NCBI GenBank assembly: GCA_900757655.1
Contig: CAAEOT010000021.1
Span: forward strand, 29,387-93,386
DNA: 64,000 nt
Origin: an uncultured Oscillospiraceae bacterium
GTDB lineage: Bacteria; Bacillota; Clostridia; Oscillospirales; Oscillospiraceae
Direction: 5' to 3'
Shown here: positions 15,388 through 25,687 of the stretch, in pieces
Layout: each line of letters begins with the position of its first letter
Position numbering within the stretch: position 1 is the first letter of the stretch
The notes under the pieces: model-generated
Databases searched by the model: none
Told to the model about the DNA's origin: nothing
What the model saw: only the letters and a program-made list of their open reading frames with translations
Made by a program: the position numbers and the translations under genes

Positions 15388-18270
15388 TCATTTCACCGTG
15401 ACGACGGCGTTGATACGCCACTGGTCAAAGCGGTGCAGGATCGCTGCCGCCTCGGCGCGCGTGGCATTTCCCTGCGGGCGCAGATAGGTGGTATTGCCTT
15501 CCTGCACGCCGCTGATGAGCGTGTTGGCAACGGCCCAGCCCATCTCGGTCTGTGCCCAGGGCGAGACGCTCCCGCCGTCCGGGAACACGCTCAGGTCGGC
15601 GACCGCCATCGTGTTGTAATCCATAAACTCGGCGTAACCGTAGAACATCGTCATCATCTGCTCGCGCGTGATGTTCAGCTCGGGTGAGAACGTCGTCGCG
15701 CTCGTGCCGCTGACCACGCCGCAGTTATACGCCCAGACGACCGCCTCCGTGTACCACTGGCCGTCCGGCACATCCGTGAACGGCGCGGTCATGCCCGCCA
15801 CGCTCGGCGAGCCGCTCATCCGGTAGAGCACTGCGACGAGCATGGCGCGGCTCATCTCTTCTGCCGGCGAGAAGGTCAGCGTCGAGGTACCGACCATGAG
15901 ACCGCCCCGCGTGACGTAGGCCACGTCCTCATAATACCATGCATTGCTGCGCACATCGCGGTAGGGGTTTTTCCAGGTATCGACCGGCTCGGTCTTGGGG
16001 ATGAATTCATAGCGTAGCTTGGCGCAGCGCTGGCAGGTGTAAGTAATGACACCGACGGTCTTGCTCGTCGGCTCCTGCCGCCCGGTCTCGACCCAGGCGT
16101 GGCCAAGCGCGGGCACATAGCTGCTCTCTTCAATATACGTATCGCCGCAGGCGCAGGTGTAGCGCGTGTAGCCCTGCTGCTCGCAGGTCGGCTCGACGAC
16201 CGTGGGGATGTGGTTGTGCACATGACTCAGCTTCGGAATCTTGGCGTCCTGCCGCTCGCCGCAGACCTTGCAGACGCGATGCTTGGCGCCGTCTTCCTGA
16301 TCGGTCTCCTGCCGGTCGATGATCCAGTCGCCCCAGTCGTGACCCTTTGCCGGTATGCGCACCAGATGCACGTCTCCGCACCGGCCGCAGACGTAATACT
16401 CCGTGCCCGGCTGCGTGCAGTCCGGTTCTTTGCTGTTTTCCGGCTTGAGCTCGTAATTATGGCCCAGCTGCGGGACGATCTCCGTATAGGTGTCGCCGCA
16501 GCGGGAGCAGTTATATTCCTTCAGGCCGGTCGTGGTACAGGTCGGCTCCACGATCGTGCGGATACCGCTGTCGCCGCTGTAGTCATGGCCGAGTGCCGGA
16601 GTGCGACTGCCCTCGACAATGTAGTGCTCGCCGCACGGCAGACCTGCCTTGTTGACGCAGCGGTACTCGGTGTAGCCCTGCTCGGTGCAGGTCGGCTGGA
16701 CGACGTGCTTTTTCATGGTGTGCTCGTGGTGGTCGCTCGGGATGGCATACGTCTCCACCTCACCGCAGCGCATGCACGTGCGGTGCTTGATGCCGTCGGT
16801 GCGAGAGGTGGCCTCAAGATCGACCTCCCAGTCGCTCCAGTCGTGGCCGAGCGCCGGGGTCTTTTTCTCATACCAATAGTCGCACTGTGTGCACATGTAG
16901 CGCTGATAGCCTTCCTGCGTGCAGGTGGCATCGTGCCCGGAGGAGACCAGCTTGTGGCCGGTCATGGGCAGCACGACCCGGTCGGTCGCGCCGCAGTCCT
17001 TGCACACAGAGACGATGGAGCCGTCCACCGTGCAGGTGGGCTCGGTGCGGGTCGTCTCCCATGTATGGTCGTTGAGATAGACGAAATTGATGTGGAAGCC
17101 CGTATCCGTGCGCGTGATCTGCGCATCGTAATGCTGCAGCGTCGTCGTGGTCAGGACATAGGTGATCTCGTTGCCGTTATCATCGTGGATGGGCAGATTC
17201 TCGAAGACGGCCTGTCCGTCCTCGGGGTCGGACGAATGGTGCGCCACGACCACGGCATCGCTGTTGCGGCTCAGCTCCATGTACACGCTTGTCGGCCGGT
17301 CCTTGGTATAGACCTCGTCGGGTGCGATCAGCTCATTCGTCCACTCGAACGTGACCGTAATGGAGCGCAGCTCGCTGGAAGCCGCCGTTTTGTAGTGCAG
17401 CGTGTGGTCAAGCAGCAGCTGGCCGTTTTCCACATTGGGCAGAATGCGCGAGCCGTCGCTGATAATGTACGCCGTCTCAGCGCCGTCCGGTGTGCGCGTC
17501 TGAATGTAATAAGTACCATACGGCACCGTGCCGAAGCCGACGAAGCCATAGGCATCGGACACGGCCGTGCGCTCAATGTGCTCGCCGTTGCCGGACGTGC
17601 CGGTGAGCTCAAATGTCACCCCGGCCGGGACGGGCGCACCGGTCTCCGCCTCGACGGCATAGTACCACGCGACGTCGGACGAGGCGCTCAGCGGCGTGGA
17701 GACGGCCGAGGGCTTCTCATCCTGCAGATAGTCGAACGTGGTATACATCGTCGGCGACCAGGTCTTGTTCACGAACTCCGTAACAAGCTGTGACTTGTCG
17801 TTATTCGACTTGCGAATCTCCAGCTCCTCGAGCATCGTCGTCAGATACGCCGTACCACCGCGCGTGACAGTGAACGAAATGTTCGCCATGATCTGCGGCG
17901 AGGAGGTGGCAAATTTGCCGCCGGCCGTCGTCGTGAACGTATCGTGGAACTCAAAGTCCCCCGCGTTGTCCTTCGTCGATGCGGATGTCATGTTCGGGAA
18001 CTTGCAGCCGTCGGCATTGACCTTCAGGCACTGGCTGTCATACAGCACGTGGCCCGTAATCTTGTTGACGGAGCCGGACGTCAGCCGGAACCAGTAGGTA
18101 TACGAAAAAGTATCGCCGACATGGAATGTCCGCGTTGCGCCGGAGCGCGTGTAGACGACCAGCTCGTCGCCGGTGTCCGCCGGGGTGTCGCCGTCGGCGG
18201 CGAACGCCTGCAGACCGCAGACGGAAACGAGCATGACCAGCGTCAGCAGCAGCGCCAGAAAACGTTTCAT
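15388..18270 (-). CDS. Secreted SLH-domain surface protein with nine CxxC repeats and Cna-B domain
   Basis: 960 residues. A signal peptide (MKRFLALLLTLVMLVSVCG to QAFA, cut near residue 25) is followed by a cohesin-like beta domain (about 35-150), a Cna-B type fold (about 205-270) and a further beta domain. Residues about 400-760 hold roughly nine copies of a repeat of the form PTCT-x2-GY-x2-Y-x-C-x2-CG ending in ALGHDW or similar. Three SLH domains (about 770-950, each with FTDVP or equivalent and a TRAE/SRA motif) tether the protein to secondary cell-wall polymers. The paired Cys could form disulfides or bind metal outside the cell. Monocistronic or with the downstream cytidylate-kinase-like gene; own promoter at 18321-18349. 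Function unknown. Confidence 0.88.
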   Translation of the reverse strand: MKRFLALLLTLVMLVSVCGLQAFAADGDTPADTGDELVVYTRSGATRTFHVGDTFSYTYWFRLTSGSVNKITGHVLYDSQCLKVNADGCKFPNMTSASTKDNAGDFEFHDTFTTTAGGKFATSSPQIMANISFTVTRGGTAYLTTMLEELEIRKSNNDKSQLVTEFVNKTWSPTMYTTFDYLQDEKPSAVSTPLSASSDVAWYYAVEAETGAPVPAGVTFELTGTSGNGEHIERTAVSDAYGFVGFGTVPYGTYYIQTRTPDGAETAYIISDGSRILPNVENGQLLLDHTLHYKTAASSELRSITVTFEWTNELIAPDEVYTKDRPTSVYMELSRNSDAVVVAHHSSDPEDGQAVFENLPIHDDNGNEITYVLTTTTLQHYDAQITRTDTGFHINFVYLNDHTWETTRTEPTCTVDGSIVSVCKDCGATDRVVLPMTGHKLVSSGHDATCTQEGYQRYMCTQCDYWYEKKTPALGHDWSDWEVDLEATSRTDGIKHRTCMRCGEVETYAIPSDHHEHTMKKHVVQPTCTEQGYTEYRCVNKAGLPCGEHYIVEGSRTPALGHDYSGDSGIRTIVEPTCTTTGLKEYNCSRCGDTYTEIVPQLGHNYELKPENSKEPDCTQPGTEYYVCGRCGDVHLVRIPAKGHDWGDWIIDRQETDQEDGAKHRVCKVCGERQDAKIPKLSHVHNHIPTVVEPTCEQQGYTRYTCACGDTYIEESSYVPALGHAWVETGRQEPTSKTVGVITYTCQRCAKLRYEFIPKTEPVDTWKNPYRDVRSNAWYYEDVAYVTRGGLMVGTSTLTFSPAEEMSRAMLVAVLYRMSGSPSVAGMTAPFTDVPDGQWYTEAVVWAYNCGVVSGTSATTFSPELNITREQMMTMFYGYAEFMDYNTMAVADLSVFPDGGSVSPWAQTEMGWAVANTLISGVQEGNTTYLRPQGNATRAEAAAILHRFDQWRINAVVTVK

Positions 18271-18320
18271 TGCATAACCTCCTCTTTCGGTCGCACCGAA
18301 TCATACAGGGATACGGCTTT

Positions 18321-18349
18321 ATCATACCAAGGATCGCCGCATGTTGCAA
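18321..18349 (-). promoter_or_regulatory. Promoter of the SLH surface protein gene
   Basis: Minus strand TTGCAA (18344-18349), 17-base spacer, TATGAT (18321-18326). Ribosome site GAGGAGG follows. Confidence 0.7.
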
Positions 18350-18374
18350 ACAGAAATTGCAAAAAGTAACGAAT

Positions 18375-21300
18375 TTAAAACAGGCTCATCTGGCTGCTGT
18401 CCGGCATCTCGCCGAGCGCGCCCATGGCGCGCAGCTGCTCCAGATGCGTCTGACTGACCTTCGGGCAGGCGGCCGAGAGCTCCTCGACCGACACGAACTC
18501 GCGCCCGCCGGCGCGGCAGGCCACGAGATTCCACGCCGCGCTCTCGCCGAGGCCGGAGATGGCCACGAACGGCGGCAGGAGCTTCCCGTCGCGGATGAGG
18601 AACTTCGTCGCGTCGCTCTCATAGAGGCTCATGGGCGCGAATTCGAACCCGCGGAGGTTGAATTCGTACACGGCCTCCATCGTCACGAGCAGGTCCTCTT
18701 CCTTGGCTGTGAGCGTGGGCTTGTTGCGCAGCTCGTTGATCTTGCGGCGGGTGTAGTCCAGGCCGCGGGTCATCATGTCGGCATCGAACGAATCTTTCTG
18801 GCTGCGGCGGTAAAAATACGCGCTGTAAAACGCCAGCGGCTCGTGCACCTTGAACCACGCGATGCGAAACGCCATCATGACGTAGGCCACCGCGTGCGCC
18901 TTGGGGAACAGATAGGCGATCTTGCTCAGGGACGTGATGTACCACTCCGGCACGCCGTGCTCCTGCATCGTTTCGACCCAGCCGTCCTGGAAGCCGCCGC
19001 GCTTGACCTTGCCCTTGCGGACGCTCTCCATGATCTTGAACGAGAGCTTGGCGTCCATACCGCGGCTGATGAGGTAGAGCATGATGTCATCGCGGCAGCC
19101 GACCGTCTGGTTGACCGTCGCCGTGCCGGACATGATGAGGTCTTTCGCGTTGCCGAGCCACACGTCCGTACCATGCGAGAAGCCGGACAGGCGCACGAGG
19201 ATATCAAAGCCCTTCGGCTGCGTGTCGACGAGCATCTGGCGCGTGAAGCCGGTGCCGAACTCGGGGATGCCGATCGTGCCGGTCTTGCCGACAATCGGGT
19301 CGTCGTCCGTCAGGCCGAGCGGCGCCGCGCTGCAGAAGATGCCCATGGTCTCCGGATCGTCGAGCGGGATCTCGCGCGCGTTGACGCCGGTCATGTCCTC
19401 GAGCATGCGGATCATGGTCGGGTCATCGTGGCCGAGCTCGTCGAGCTTGAGGAGGTTTGCCTCCATGCAGTGGTATTCAAAATGGGTGGTGATGATGTCG
19501 CTGTTCGGATCGTCGGCCGGGTGCTGCACGGGGCAGAAATCCGTGACGTCCTTATCCTGCGGGATGACGACGAGGCCGCCGGGGTGCTGGCCGGTCGTGC
19601 GCTTGACGCCGACGCAGCCGAGCGCGAGGCGGTTCATCTCCGCCTTCGGCAGGGTCTTGCCGCGTTCCTCGAGGTACTTCAGGACGTAGCCGTAAGCCGT
19701 CTTTTCCGCCAGCGTGCCGATCGTCCCGGCGCGGAACACGTGGTCCGAACCGAAGAGCTCTTCGGTGTACTTATGCGCCTTGGCCTGATATTCGCCCGAG
19801 AAGTTCAGGTCGATATCGGGCACCTTGTCGCCGCCGAAGCCGAGGAACGTTTCAAACGGAATATCAAACCCGTCCTTGCGGAGCTTCGCCCCGCACTTTG
19901 GGCACACTTTGTCCGGCATGTCCGCGCCGCAGCCGAAGCCCGCGCCGGAGTCAAAGTCCGTGTACTTGCACTGCGGGCAGACATAGTGCGGCGGAAGGGA
20001 GTTGACCTCCGTGATGCCGGAGAAGTACGCCACGAGCGACGAGCCGACGCTGCCTCGGCTGCCGACCAGATAGCCGTGCTCGAGGGAGTTGGCAACGAGC
20101 TTCTGCGCACTCATGTAAATCACATCGTACCCGCGCGAGAGAATGTCGTGCAGCTCGGTCTCGACGCGGTCGGTGATGAGCTTCGGCGGGTTTTCGCCGT
20201 AGATGGCCGTCATCTTGCCATAGACCAGGTCTTTGAGCTGCTGGGCGGAATTTTCGATCTTCGGCGGGTAAAGATCCTTCGGCAGGAGCTCGAACACCTC
20301 GACGCTGTCGGCGATGGCGTTCGTATTCGTGACGACGACCTCCTGCGCCTTTTCAGGGCCGAGGTAGGCAAATTCGTCGAGCATCTCCTCCGTCGTGCGG
20401 TAATAGAGCGGCATGGCCTTGTCCGCGTCGGAGAATTTCTTGGCCGCCAACAGAATGCGGCGGAAGATCTCCTGCTCGGGATCGAGAAAATGCACATCAC
20501 ACGTCGCCACGACGGGCTTGCCGAGCTCCTCGCCGAGCTGCACGATGCGGCGGTTGAGATTGCGCAGGGATTCCTCGCTGCGCACGGTGCCGTTGTCGAG
20601 CAGGAAGTGGTTATTGGCCAGCGGCATGATCTCCAGATAGTCATAAAACGACGCGATGCGTTTGAGCTCCGTGTCGCTCTTGCCGCGCAGCACGGCCTCG
20701 AACACCTCGCCCGCTTCGCAGGCAGAGCCGATGATGAGGCCTTCGCGGTACTCCATGAGCAGACTCTTGGGGATGGTGGGGTTGCGCTTAAAATATTTCA
20801 GATACGACCGGGAAATGATCTCGTAGAGGTTTTTCAGGCCGGTCTTGTTTTTCACCAGAATGGAGATATGGTGCGTGCGGCGCTTCTCTTTCAGGCCGCC
20901 TCGCACAAGGTCGTTGAAGTCGCCGATCGTCTTTGCGCCCTTGGCCGCGAGCATGGGCAGGAACTTGTCCATGATGCGCGCCACGACCATCGCATCGTCG
21001 CACGCGCGGTGGTGGTTGAAGTCCGGCAGGCTCAGGCGGTTCGAGACCTGGTCGAGCTTGTGGTGCTTGAGATCCGGCAGCAGGTACTGCGCGAGCACCA
21101 GCGTGTCGAGATACACCGGCTCAAACGGGATGCCCGCCCGGCGGCAGGCCGCGCTCATGAAGCCGGTATCAAAGTCGGCATTGTGCGCGATGATCGGCCG
21201 CCCGCCCGCAAAGTCGAGGAACTGGCGCATGGCCTCCGCCTCGTCGGGCGCATTGGCCACGTCTGCATCCGTGATGCCGGTCAGGCGCGTGATCTCGGCC

Positions 21301-22340
21301 GGGATGGGCATGTGCGGGTTGACGAACGTGTCAAACTCCGCTTTGATCTCGCCGCCGGAGAAGAGCACCGCGCCGATTTCCGTCATGCGGTTTGTGTCCA
21401 GATGCAGGCCGGTCGTCTCAATGTCAAAGGCGATGAACTCCGTATCGAGCGGCAGGTCGCTCTGCCCGTGCACGGCGAGCGTGCCGTCCACGTCGTTGAC
21501 AAGGTAGCCCTCCTCGCCGTAGATGATCTTCACGCCGTATTTCTTCGACGCCTTCCACATATCCGGGAACGCCTGCGCCACACCGTGATCCGTCACGGCA
21601 ATGGCCGGATGCCCCCAGTAAGCCGCGCGGGCCACGAGGTCGGCGGGGTCGGAGATGGCGTCGAGCGCCGAATAGCGGGTATGTAGATGCAGCTCCACGC
21701 GCTTTTGCGGCGCATTGTCGGGGCGGATGACCTTCTCCCCCTGCACGATGTTGCGCGGCTCGAGCACCATGTCCTCGTCGTACTTGCTGTAGTTGATCTT
21801 GCCCTGCACGCGCAGCCACATACCCTCGTGGATAAGGCCGACGATGCTCTGGTCATCGTCCGCGCGCAGAAAGCGCGACACGCGCACGCTGCTCGTGCTG
21901 TCGGTCATATCAAATGAGAGCACGGCCGAGCCGTACTTTGCGATCTCGCGGCTGCTGACGGCAAACACCTCGCCCTCCAGCGTGACATTGCCGCTCTCGA
22001 GCGTGAGCTCGTTCATCGGCGTGATGTCCGTGCGCTTCGGGATCGGCTTGCCCATGAGGACTTTGGCTTTTGCCTTCTTCTCCTCTTTTTTCTGCTCCGG
22101 TGCGGGATATTCCGCCTGAATCTGCACGCCGCGCAGCCGGAACTGTGCCGCGAGCAGCTGCTCAATATTCGTGCGCTCGACGGGCGCGGGCATGCGCGCA
22201 AACCACGTGTGCAGCTGCATCGTCATGGTCTCGCGCTCGATGAGCACGTCGAGCACCTCGGCCTTGTCGAGACCGCCGCAGGTATCCTGCAGAGACACGC
22301 AGTCCGGGAACATGTCAAGAAACGGGATCTTTTCGCTCAT
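18375..22340 (-). CDS. polC: DNA polymerase III alpha subunit, PolC type
   Basis: 1321 residues: N-terminal domain, OB fold (about 120-200), PHP domain starting VELHLHTRYSALD, inserted DnaQ-like 3'-5' exonuclease from FIAFDIETTGLH to about residue 480, then palm, fingers and tau-binding parts. The zinc module CPQCKY/CPKCGAK lies between exonuclease and palm, and the catalytic DIDLNFSGE is present, as is GTIGTLAEKTAYGY. This is the main replicative polymerase of low-GC-type Firmicutes, and its presence fixes the phylum. It is about 100 residues shorter than Bacillus PolC, mostly at the N-terminus. Last gene of the pyrH-to-polC block; the next gene upstream, ispG, ends 7 bases from its start. 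Confidence 0.97.
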   Translation of the reverse strand: MSEKIPFLDMFPDCVSLQDTCGGLDKAEVLDVLIERETMTMQLHTWFARMPAPVERTNIEQLLAAQFRLRGVQIQAEYPAPEQKKEEKKAKAKVLMGKPIPKRTDITPMNELTLESGNVTLEGEVFAVSSREIAKYGSAVLSFDMTDSTSSVRVSRFLRADDDQSIVGLIHEGMWLRVQGKINYSKYDEDMVLEPRNIVQGEKVIRPDNAPQKRVELHLHTRYSALDAISDPADLVARAAYWGHPAIAVTDHGVAQAFPDMWKASKKYGVKIIYGEEGYLVNDVDGTLAVHGQSDLPLDTEFIAFDIETTGLHLDTNRMTEIGAVLFSGGEIKAEFDTFVNPHMPIPAEITRLTGITDADVANAPDEAEAMRQFLDFAGGRPIIAHNADFDTGFMSAACRRAGIPFEPVYLDTLVLAQYLLPDLKHHKLDQVSNRLSLPDFNHHRACDDAMVVARIMDKFLPMLAAKGAKTIGDFNDLVRGGLKEKRRTHHISILVKNKTGLKNLYEIISRSYLKYFKRNPTIPKSLLMEYREGLIIGSACEAGEVFEAVLRGKSDTELKRIASFYDYLEIMPLANNHFLLDNGTVRSEESLRNLNRRIVQLGEELGKPVVATCDVHFLDPEQEIFRRILLAAKKFSDADKAMPLYYRTTEEMLDEFAYLGPEKAQEVVVTNTNAIADSVEVFELLPKDLYPPKIENSAQQLKDLVYGKMTAIYGENPPKLITDRVETELHDILSRGYDVIYMSAQKLVANSLEHGYLVGSRGSVGSSLVAYFSGITEVNSLPPHYVCPQCKYTDFDSGAGFGCGADMPDKVCPKCGAKLRKDGFDIPFETFLGFGGDKVPDIDLNFSGEYQAKAHKYTEELFGSDHVFRAGTIGTLAEKTAYGYVLKYLEERGKTLPKAEMNRLALGCVGVKRTTGQHPGGLVVIPQDKDVTDFCPVQHPADDPNSDIITTHFEYHCMEANLLKLDELGHDDPTMIRMLEDMTGVNAREIPLDDPETMGIFCSAAPLGLTDDDPIVGKTGTIGIPEFGTGFTRQMLVDTQPKGFDILVRLSGFSHGTDVWLGNAKDLIMSGTATVNQTVGCRDDIMLYLISRGMDAKLSFKIMESVRKGKVKRGGFQDGWVETMQEHGVPEWYITSLSKIAYLFPKAHAVAYVMMAFRIAWFKVHEPLAFYSAYFYRRSQKDSFDADMMTRGLDYTRRKINELRNKPTLTAKEEDLLVTMEAVYEFNLRGFEFAPMSLYESDATKFLIRDGKLLPPFVAISGLGESAAWNLVACRAGGREFVSVEELSAACPKVSQTHLEQLRAMGALGEMPDSSQMSLF

Positions 22341-22347
22341 AGCTTCC

Positions 22348-23400
22348 TCACTTTTCGCTCAGAATCAGGTCCACCAGCGCATCGGCCAGCTTATCCGCAG
22401 GGTATTTTCCGAGGATCTCGCCGCGGCGAAACAGCAGGCCGCAGTCCCTGCCGCCGGCGATGCCGTAGTCCGCCTCGTGTGCCTCACCGGGGCCGTTGAC
22501 GACGCAGCCCATCACGGCGACCGTGATCTCGCGCTCTAGCCCCTGCAGCCGCTGCTCGACCTCCTGCGCGAGCGCGATGAGGTCGATCTGCGTGCGGCCG
22601 CACGTCGGGCACGAGACAAAGCGCACCCCCTCGCGGCGCAGCCCGGCCGCCTTCAAAATAGCGATGCCGGCACGCACCTCCTCCACGGGGTCAGCCGTGA
22701 GCGAGACGCGGATCGTGTCGCCGATGCCCTCGGACAGCAGCGTGCCGATGCCGACGGCGGAGCGGATGATGCCGTTGTAGGCCGTGCCGGTCTCCGTGAC
22801 GCCGACGTGCAGCGGATAGGGAAACCGCTCGGCCGCGAGCCGGTAGGCCGCGATCGTCAGCGGCACGGTGGAGCTCTTCATCGACAGGGCAATGTCATCA
22901 AAATCATACCGGTGCAGCAGGTCAATGTGCCCCTGCGCGCTCTCGACGAGCGCCTCCGGCGTCGGGTGGCCGTACTTTTCGAGCAGACGCTTTTCCAGGC
23001 TGCCGCCGTTGACGCCGATACGGATGGGGATGCCGCGCTCCCGGCAGGCCTCGGCCACCTTGCGGACGTTGTCCGGTTCGCCGATGTTGCCGGGGTTGAT
23101 GCGGATCTTGTGCACGCCGGCCTTCGCCGCCGCGAGCGCAAGCCGGTAGTCAAAATGAATGTCGGCCACGACCGGGATGGGCGAGGCGTGCACGATCTCG
23201 GGCAGAGCGTCCGCTGCGGCCTGATCCGGCACGGCAAGGCGGATGATCTCACACCCGGCATCATGCAGCCGGGCAATCTGCTCGATGGTCGCGCGTGCGT
23301 CCGAGGTGTGCGTGTTGCACATCGACTGCACCGCGACCGGCGCGCCGCCGCCAATCGCGACGGGGCCGACATGGATCTGTTTTGTCTGGGTTCTGTTCAT
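22348..23400 (-). CDS. ispG: 4-hydroxy-3-methylbut-2-enyl diphosphate synthase IspG
   Basis: 350 residues from MNRTQTKQIHVG, preceded by CAGGAG. A TIM barrel (residues 1-250) carries the substrate site and a C-terminal domain carries the [4Fe-4S] cluster: Cys pair in SCPTCGRT, third Cys in GCVVNGPGEA with the Glu ligand. Catalyses the reductive ring opening of MEcPP to HMBPP in the MEP isoprenoid pathway. It sits with dxr and uppS in the same block, linking isoprenoid supply to undecaprenyl phosphate. Confidence 0.96.
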   Translation of the reverse strand: MNRTQTKQIHVGPVAIGGGAPVAVQSMCNTHTSDARATIEQIARLHDAGCEIIRLAVPDQAAADALPEIVHASPIPVVADIHFDYRLALAAAKAGVHKIRINPGNIGEPDNVRKVAEACRERGIPIRIGVNGGSLEKRLLEKYGHPTPEALVESAQGHIDLLHRYDFDDIALSMKSSTVPLTIAAYRLAAERFPYPLHVGVTETGTAYNGIIRSAVGIGTLLSEGIGDTIRVSLTADPVEEVRAGIAILKAAGLRREGVRFVSCPTCGRTQIDLIALAQEVEQRLQGLEREITVAVMGCVVNGPGEAHEADYGIAGGRDCGLLFRRGEILGKYPADKLADALVDLILSEK

Positions 23401-23467
23401 AAACACTCCTGTATCTCCGCAAACCTGAAAACGCACGAAAGCCCGAGGCGGAAAATTCCGCCCCGGC

Positions 23468-24514
23468 TCAGGTGACAAGTTTGGAAATGTCGTTATACAT
23501 GACGTAGGCCATCAGTGCCAGCAGCAGCACCAGCCCCGCCGTGTGGATATAGCCCTCATACTTGGGGTCGATCTTCCTGCGGCTGATCCGCTCGAGCACC
23601 CACGTGACGAGCAGGCAGAACACACGCCCGCCGTCGAGCGCCGGCAGCGGCAGCATATTCATGACCGCAAGGTTCACGGCGATTAACGCCGAGAAATAGG
23701 CAATGTTCGAGAAGGCGGCCGCCTTCGTGGCCGACTCCTTGCCGACCTCGTTCATCATGCTCACGATGCCGACCGGGCCGGACAGATCCTTGACGCCGAC
23801 CGCACCCGCGAGCAGATCGCTCAGACCCATCCAGACCATGCGCACGAAGTCCATCGCGCTGTACCACGTCGTCTGGAGCTTGGCACCGAACGTCGCCGGC
23901 TTCGTGCCGAAGTAGAAGCCGTACATCTTGCCGTCCTGCCCCGGATACTCCCGCGCCACGAGATAGAAATCGTTGAGCGCGACCTTCTTGCCGTCACGCT
24001 TGACGACGATGTCATGCGTGTCGCCTCCGCGGGCGAGATATTCACTGACATTGGTCGTGAAATAGATGCGATGCCCGTCGATACTCCAGATCGTGTCGCC
24101 CACCTGCAGGGCGTCCTCCCCCTGATAGGGGCAGCCGTCCATGAAGTCCGTGAGCGTCGGCGTGGAAAAGCTCTTCGCCTGCGCGAACACGATCAGAAGC
24201 AGCAGCAGACCGAACACGAAGTTCATGAACGCGCCGGCGCAGAGGATCAAAAACCGTTTCCAAGCCGGCTGGCTCGTAAACGCGCGCGGGTCGTCGATCG
24301 CCTCGTCCTCGCCCGCCATGGCGCAATATCCGCCGATCGGCAGGCAGCGGACGGCGTAGAGCGTCTCCCCCTTCTGCTTTTTCCAGATAGCAGGGCCCAT
24401 GCCGATGGCGAATTCATCCACACGCACCCCGCACGCCTTGGCCACGAGGAAGTGGCCGAGCTCGTGCACGGCGATGAGGATTCCAAAGACGAGAATTGCG
24501 AGCAGAATATACAT
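23468..24514 (-). CDS. rseP: Site-2 intramembrane zinc protease RseP
   Basis: 348 residues with the zinc site HELGH at about residues 18-22, a PDZ domain in the middle (about 115-195) and the second metal motif LPALDGGRV near residue 280. Four membrane helices. Cuts membrane-anchored anti-sigma factors and signal peptide remnants. Placed between dxr and ispG, as is usual in Clostridia. Confidence 0.95.
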   Translation of the reverse strand: MYILLAILVFGILIAVHELGHFLVAKACGVRVDEFAIGMGPAIWKKQKGETLYAVRCLPIGGYCAMAGEDEAIDDPRAFTSQPAWKRFLILCAGAFMNFVFGLLLLLIVFAQAKSFSTPTLTDFMDGCPYQGEDALQVGDTIWSIDGHRIYFTTNVSEYLARGGDTHDIVVKRDGKKVALNDFYLVAREYPGQDGKMYGFYFGTKPATFGAKLQTTWYSAMDFVRMVWMGLSDLLAGAVGVKDLSGPVGIVSMMNEVGKESATKAAAFSNIAYFSALIAVNLAVMNMLPLPALDGGRVFCLLVTWVLERISRRKIDPKYEGYIHTAGLVLLLALMAYVMYNDISKLVT

Positions 24515-24526
24515 GCAGGTGTCCTT

Positions 24527-25675
24527 TCAGAAATGGAAATACGACCGGACGAACGCGCGGGCCTCCTGATCGGCCGCGCGGATGACGTCCAGATCCGGCG
24601 CGGCGGCCGGTGCGATGGCATCCACCGCCGCCGCCACGCTCTCATAAATGGAATGATACCCAATTTTATGATCCAGAAACAGGTGCACGGCGACTTCGTT
24701 GGCCGCGTTCATGACCGTCGGCGCGGTGCCGCCGGTGCGCGCGCACCGCATGGCGAGCGCAAGGCACGGCAGTGCCTCGAGATCAGGTGCGTAGAAGTGC
24801 AGCCCGCCGGGGTAAGCCGTGAAATCCAGCCGGTCGCTGCGGCTGGGCCTGCGCTCCGGATATGTGAGCGCGTACTGGATGGGCAGGCCCATGTCCGGCA
24901 CGCCGAGCTGGGCGATGACCGTCCCGTCGAGCAGCTCGACCATCGAGTGCACGACGCTCTCGGGGTGGATGAGCACCTGAATATCATCCGGCGTGACGCC
25001 GAACAGGTGCATGGCCTCAATGAATTCCAGGCCCTTGTTCATCATGGTCGCGGAGTCCACGCTGATCTTCGCGCCCATGCTCCAGTTCGGGTGGTGGACA
25101 GCCATCTCGGGCGTGACATCGCGCGTCTCTTCGCGCGTCCAGCCGCGGAACGGGCCGCCGGAACCGGTGAGCAGGATCTTGTGCAGCTCGCCCTCCCGCC
25201 CGGTCAGGCACTGGAAAATGGCCGAGTGCTCGGAATCGACCGGCACGATCTCCGCGCCGCATTCCCTGGCGCGGCGCATGACAATGTCGCCCGCGCACAC
25301 GAGCGTTTCTTTATTGGCCAGCGCGATGCGGCGGCCCTTTTCAATGGCCGCGAGCGTCGGCCGCAGGCCGACCGCGCCGGACACCGCCGTGACGACGGCG
25401 TCCGTGTCCGAGAGCACCGCCGCCTCGCACAGAGCGTTTTCCCCGCTGCCGACGGCAATGTCCGTGTCGGCGAGCGCGATGCGCAGCGCTCTGGCCGCTG
25501 TCTCATCCGTCACGGCGACGAACGCCGGGTGCAGGCGACGTGCCTGCTCTTCGGCGAGCTGAATGTTGCGGTTCGTCGTCAGCGCGCGCACGTTGAGACC
25601 CAGATGCTCCGCGACGGCAACGGTCTGGCGGCCGATGCTGCCGGTGGAACCAAGAATGGAAATCGAATGTACCAT
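24527..25675 (-). CDS. dxr: 1-deoxy-D-xylulose 5-phosphate reductoisomerase
   Basis: 382 residues. NADPH-binding motif GSTGSIGRQT at residues 9-18; catalytic region with VDSEHSAIFQCL, and the flexible loop STMMNKGLEFIEA containing metal and substrate contacts. Converts DXP to MEP, the first committed step of the MEP pathway. Ribosome site AAGGGAG. Twelve bases upstream of rseP. Confidence 0.97.
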   Translation of the reverse strand: MVHSISILGSTGSIGRQTVAVAEHLGLNVRALTTNRNIQLAEEQARRLHPAFVAVTDETAARALRIALADTDIAVGSGENALCEAAVLSDTDAVVTAVSGAVGLRPTLAAIEKGRRIALANKETLVCAGDIVMRRARECGAEIVPVDSEHSAIFQCLTGREGELHKILLTGSGGPFRGWTREETRDVTPEMAVHHPNWSMGAKISVDSATMMNKGLEFIEAMHLFGVTPDDIQVLIHPESVVHSMVELLDGTVIAQLGVPDMGLPIQYALTYPERRPSRSDRLDFTAYPGGLHFYAPDLEALPCLALAMRCARTGGTAPTVMNAANEVAVHLFLDHKIGYHSIYESVAAAVDAIAPAAAPDLDVIRAADQEARAFVRSYFHF

Positions 25676-25687
25676 AGCTGTGCTCCC

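Noticed and set aside
18620..18660. tRNA-like TTCGAACCC stretch
   Set aside because: It is inside the polC coding sequence and no cloverleaf can be formed around it.
18270..21686. Plus-strand open frame of 1138 codons opposite polC
   Set aside because: It is a GC-rich antisense shadow: composition is dominated by Arg, Ala, His and Val, there is no domain, and polC on the other strand is unmistakable.
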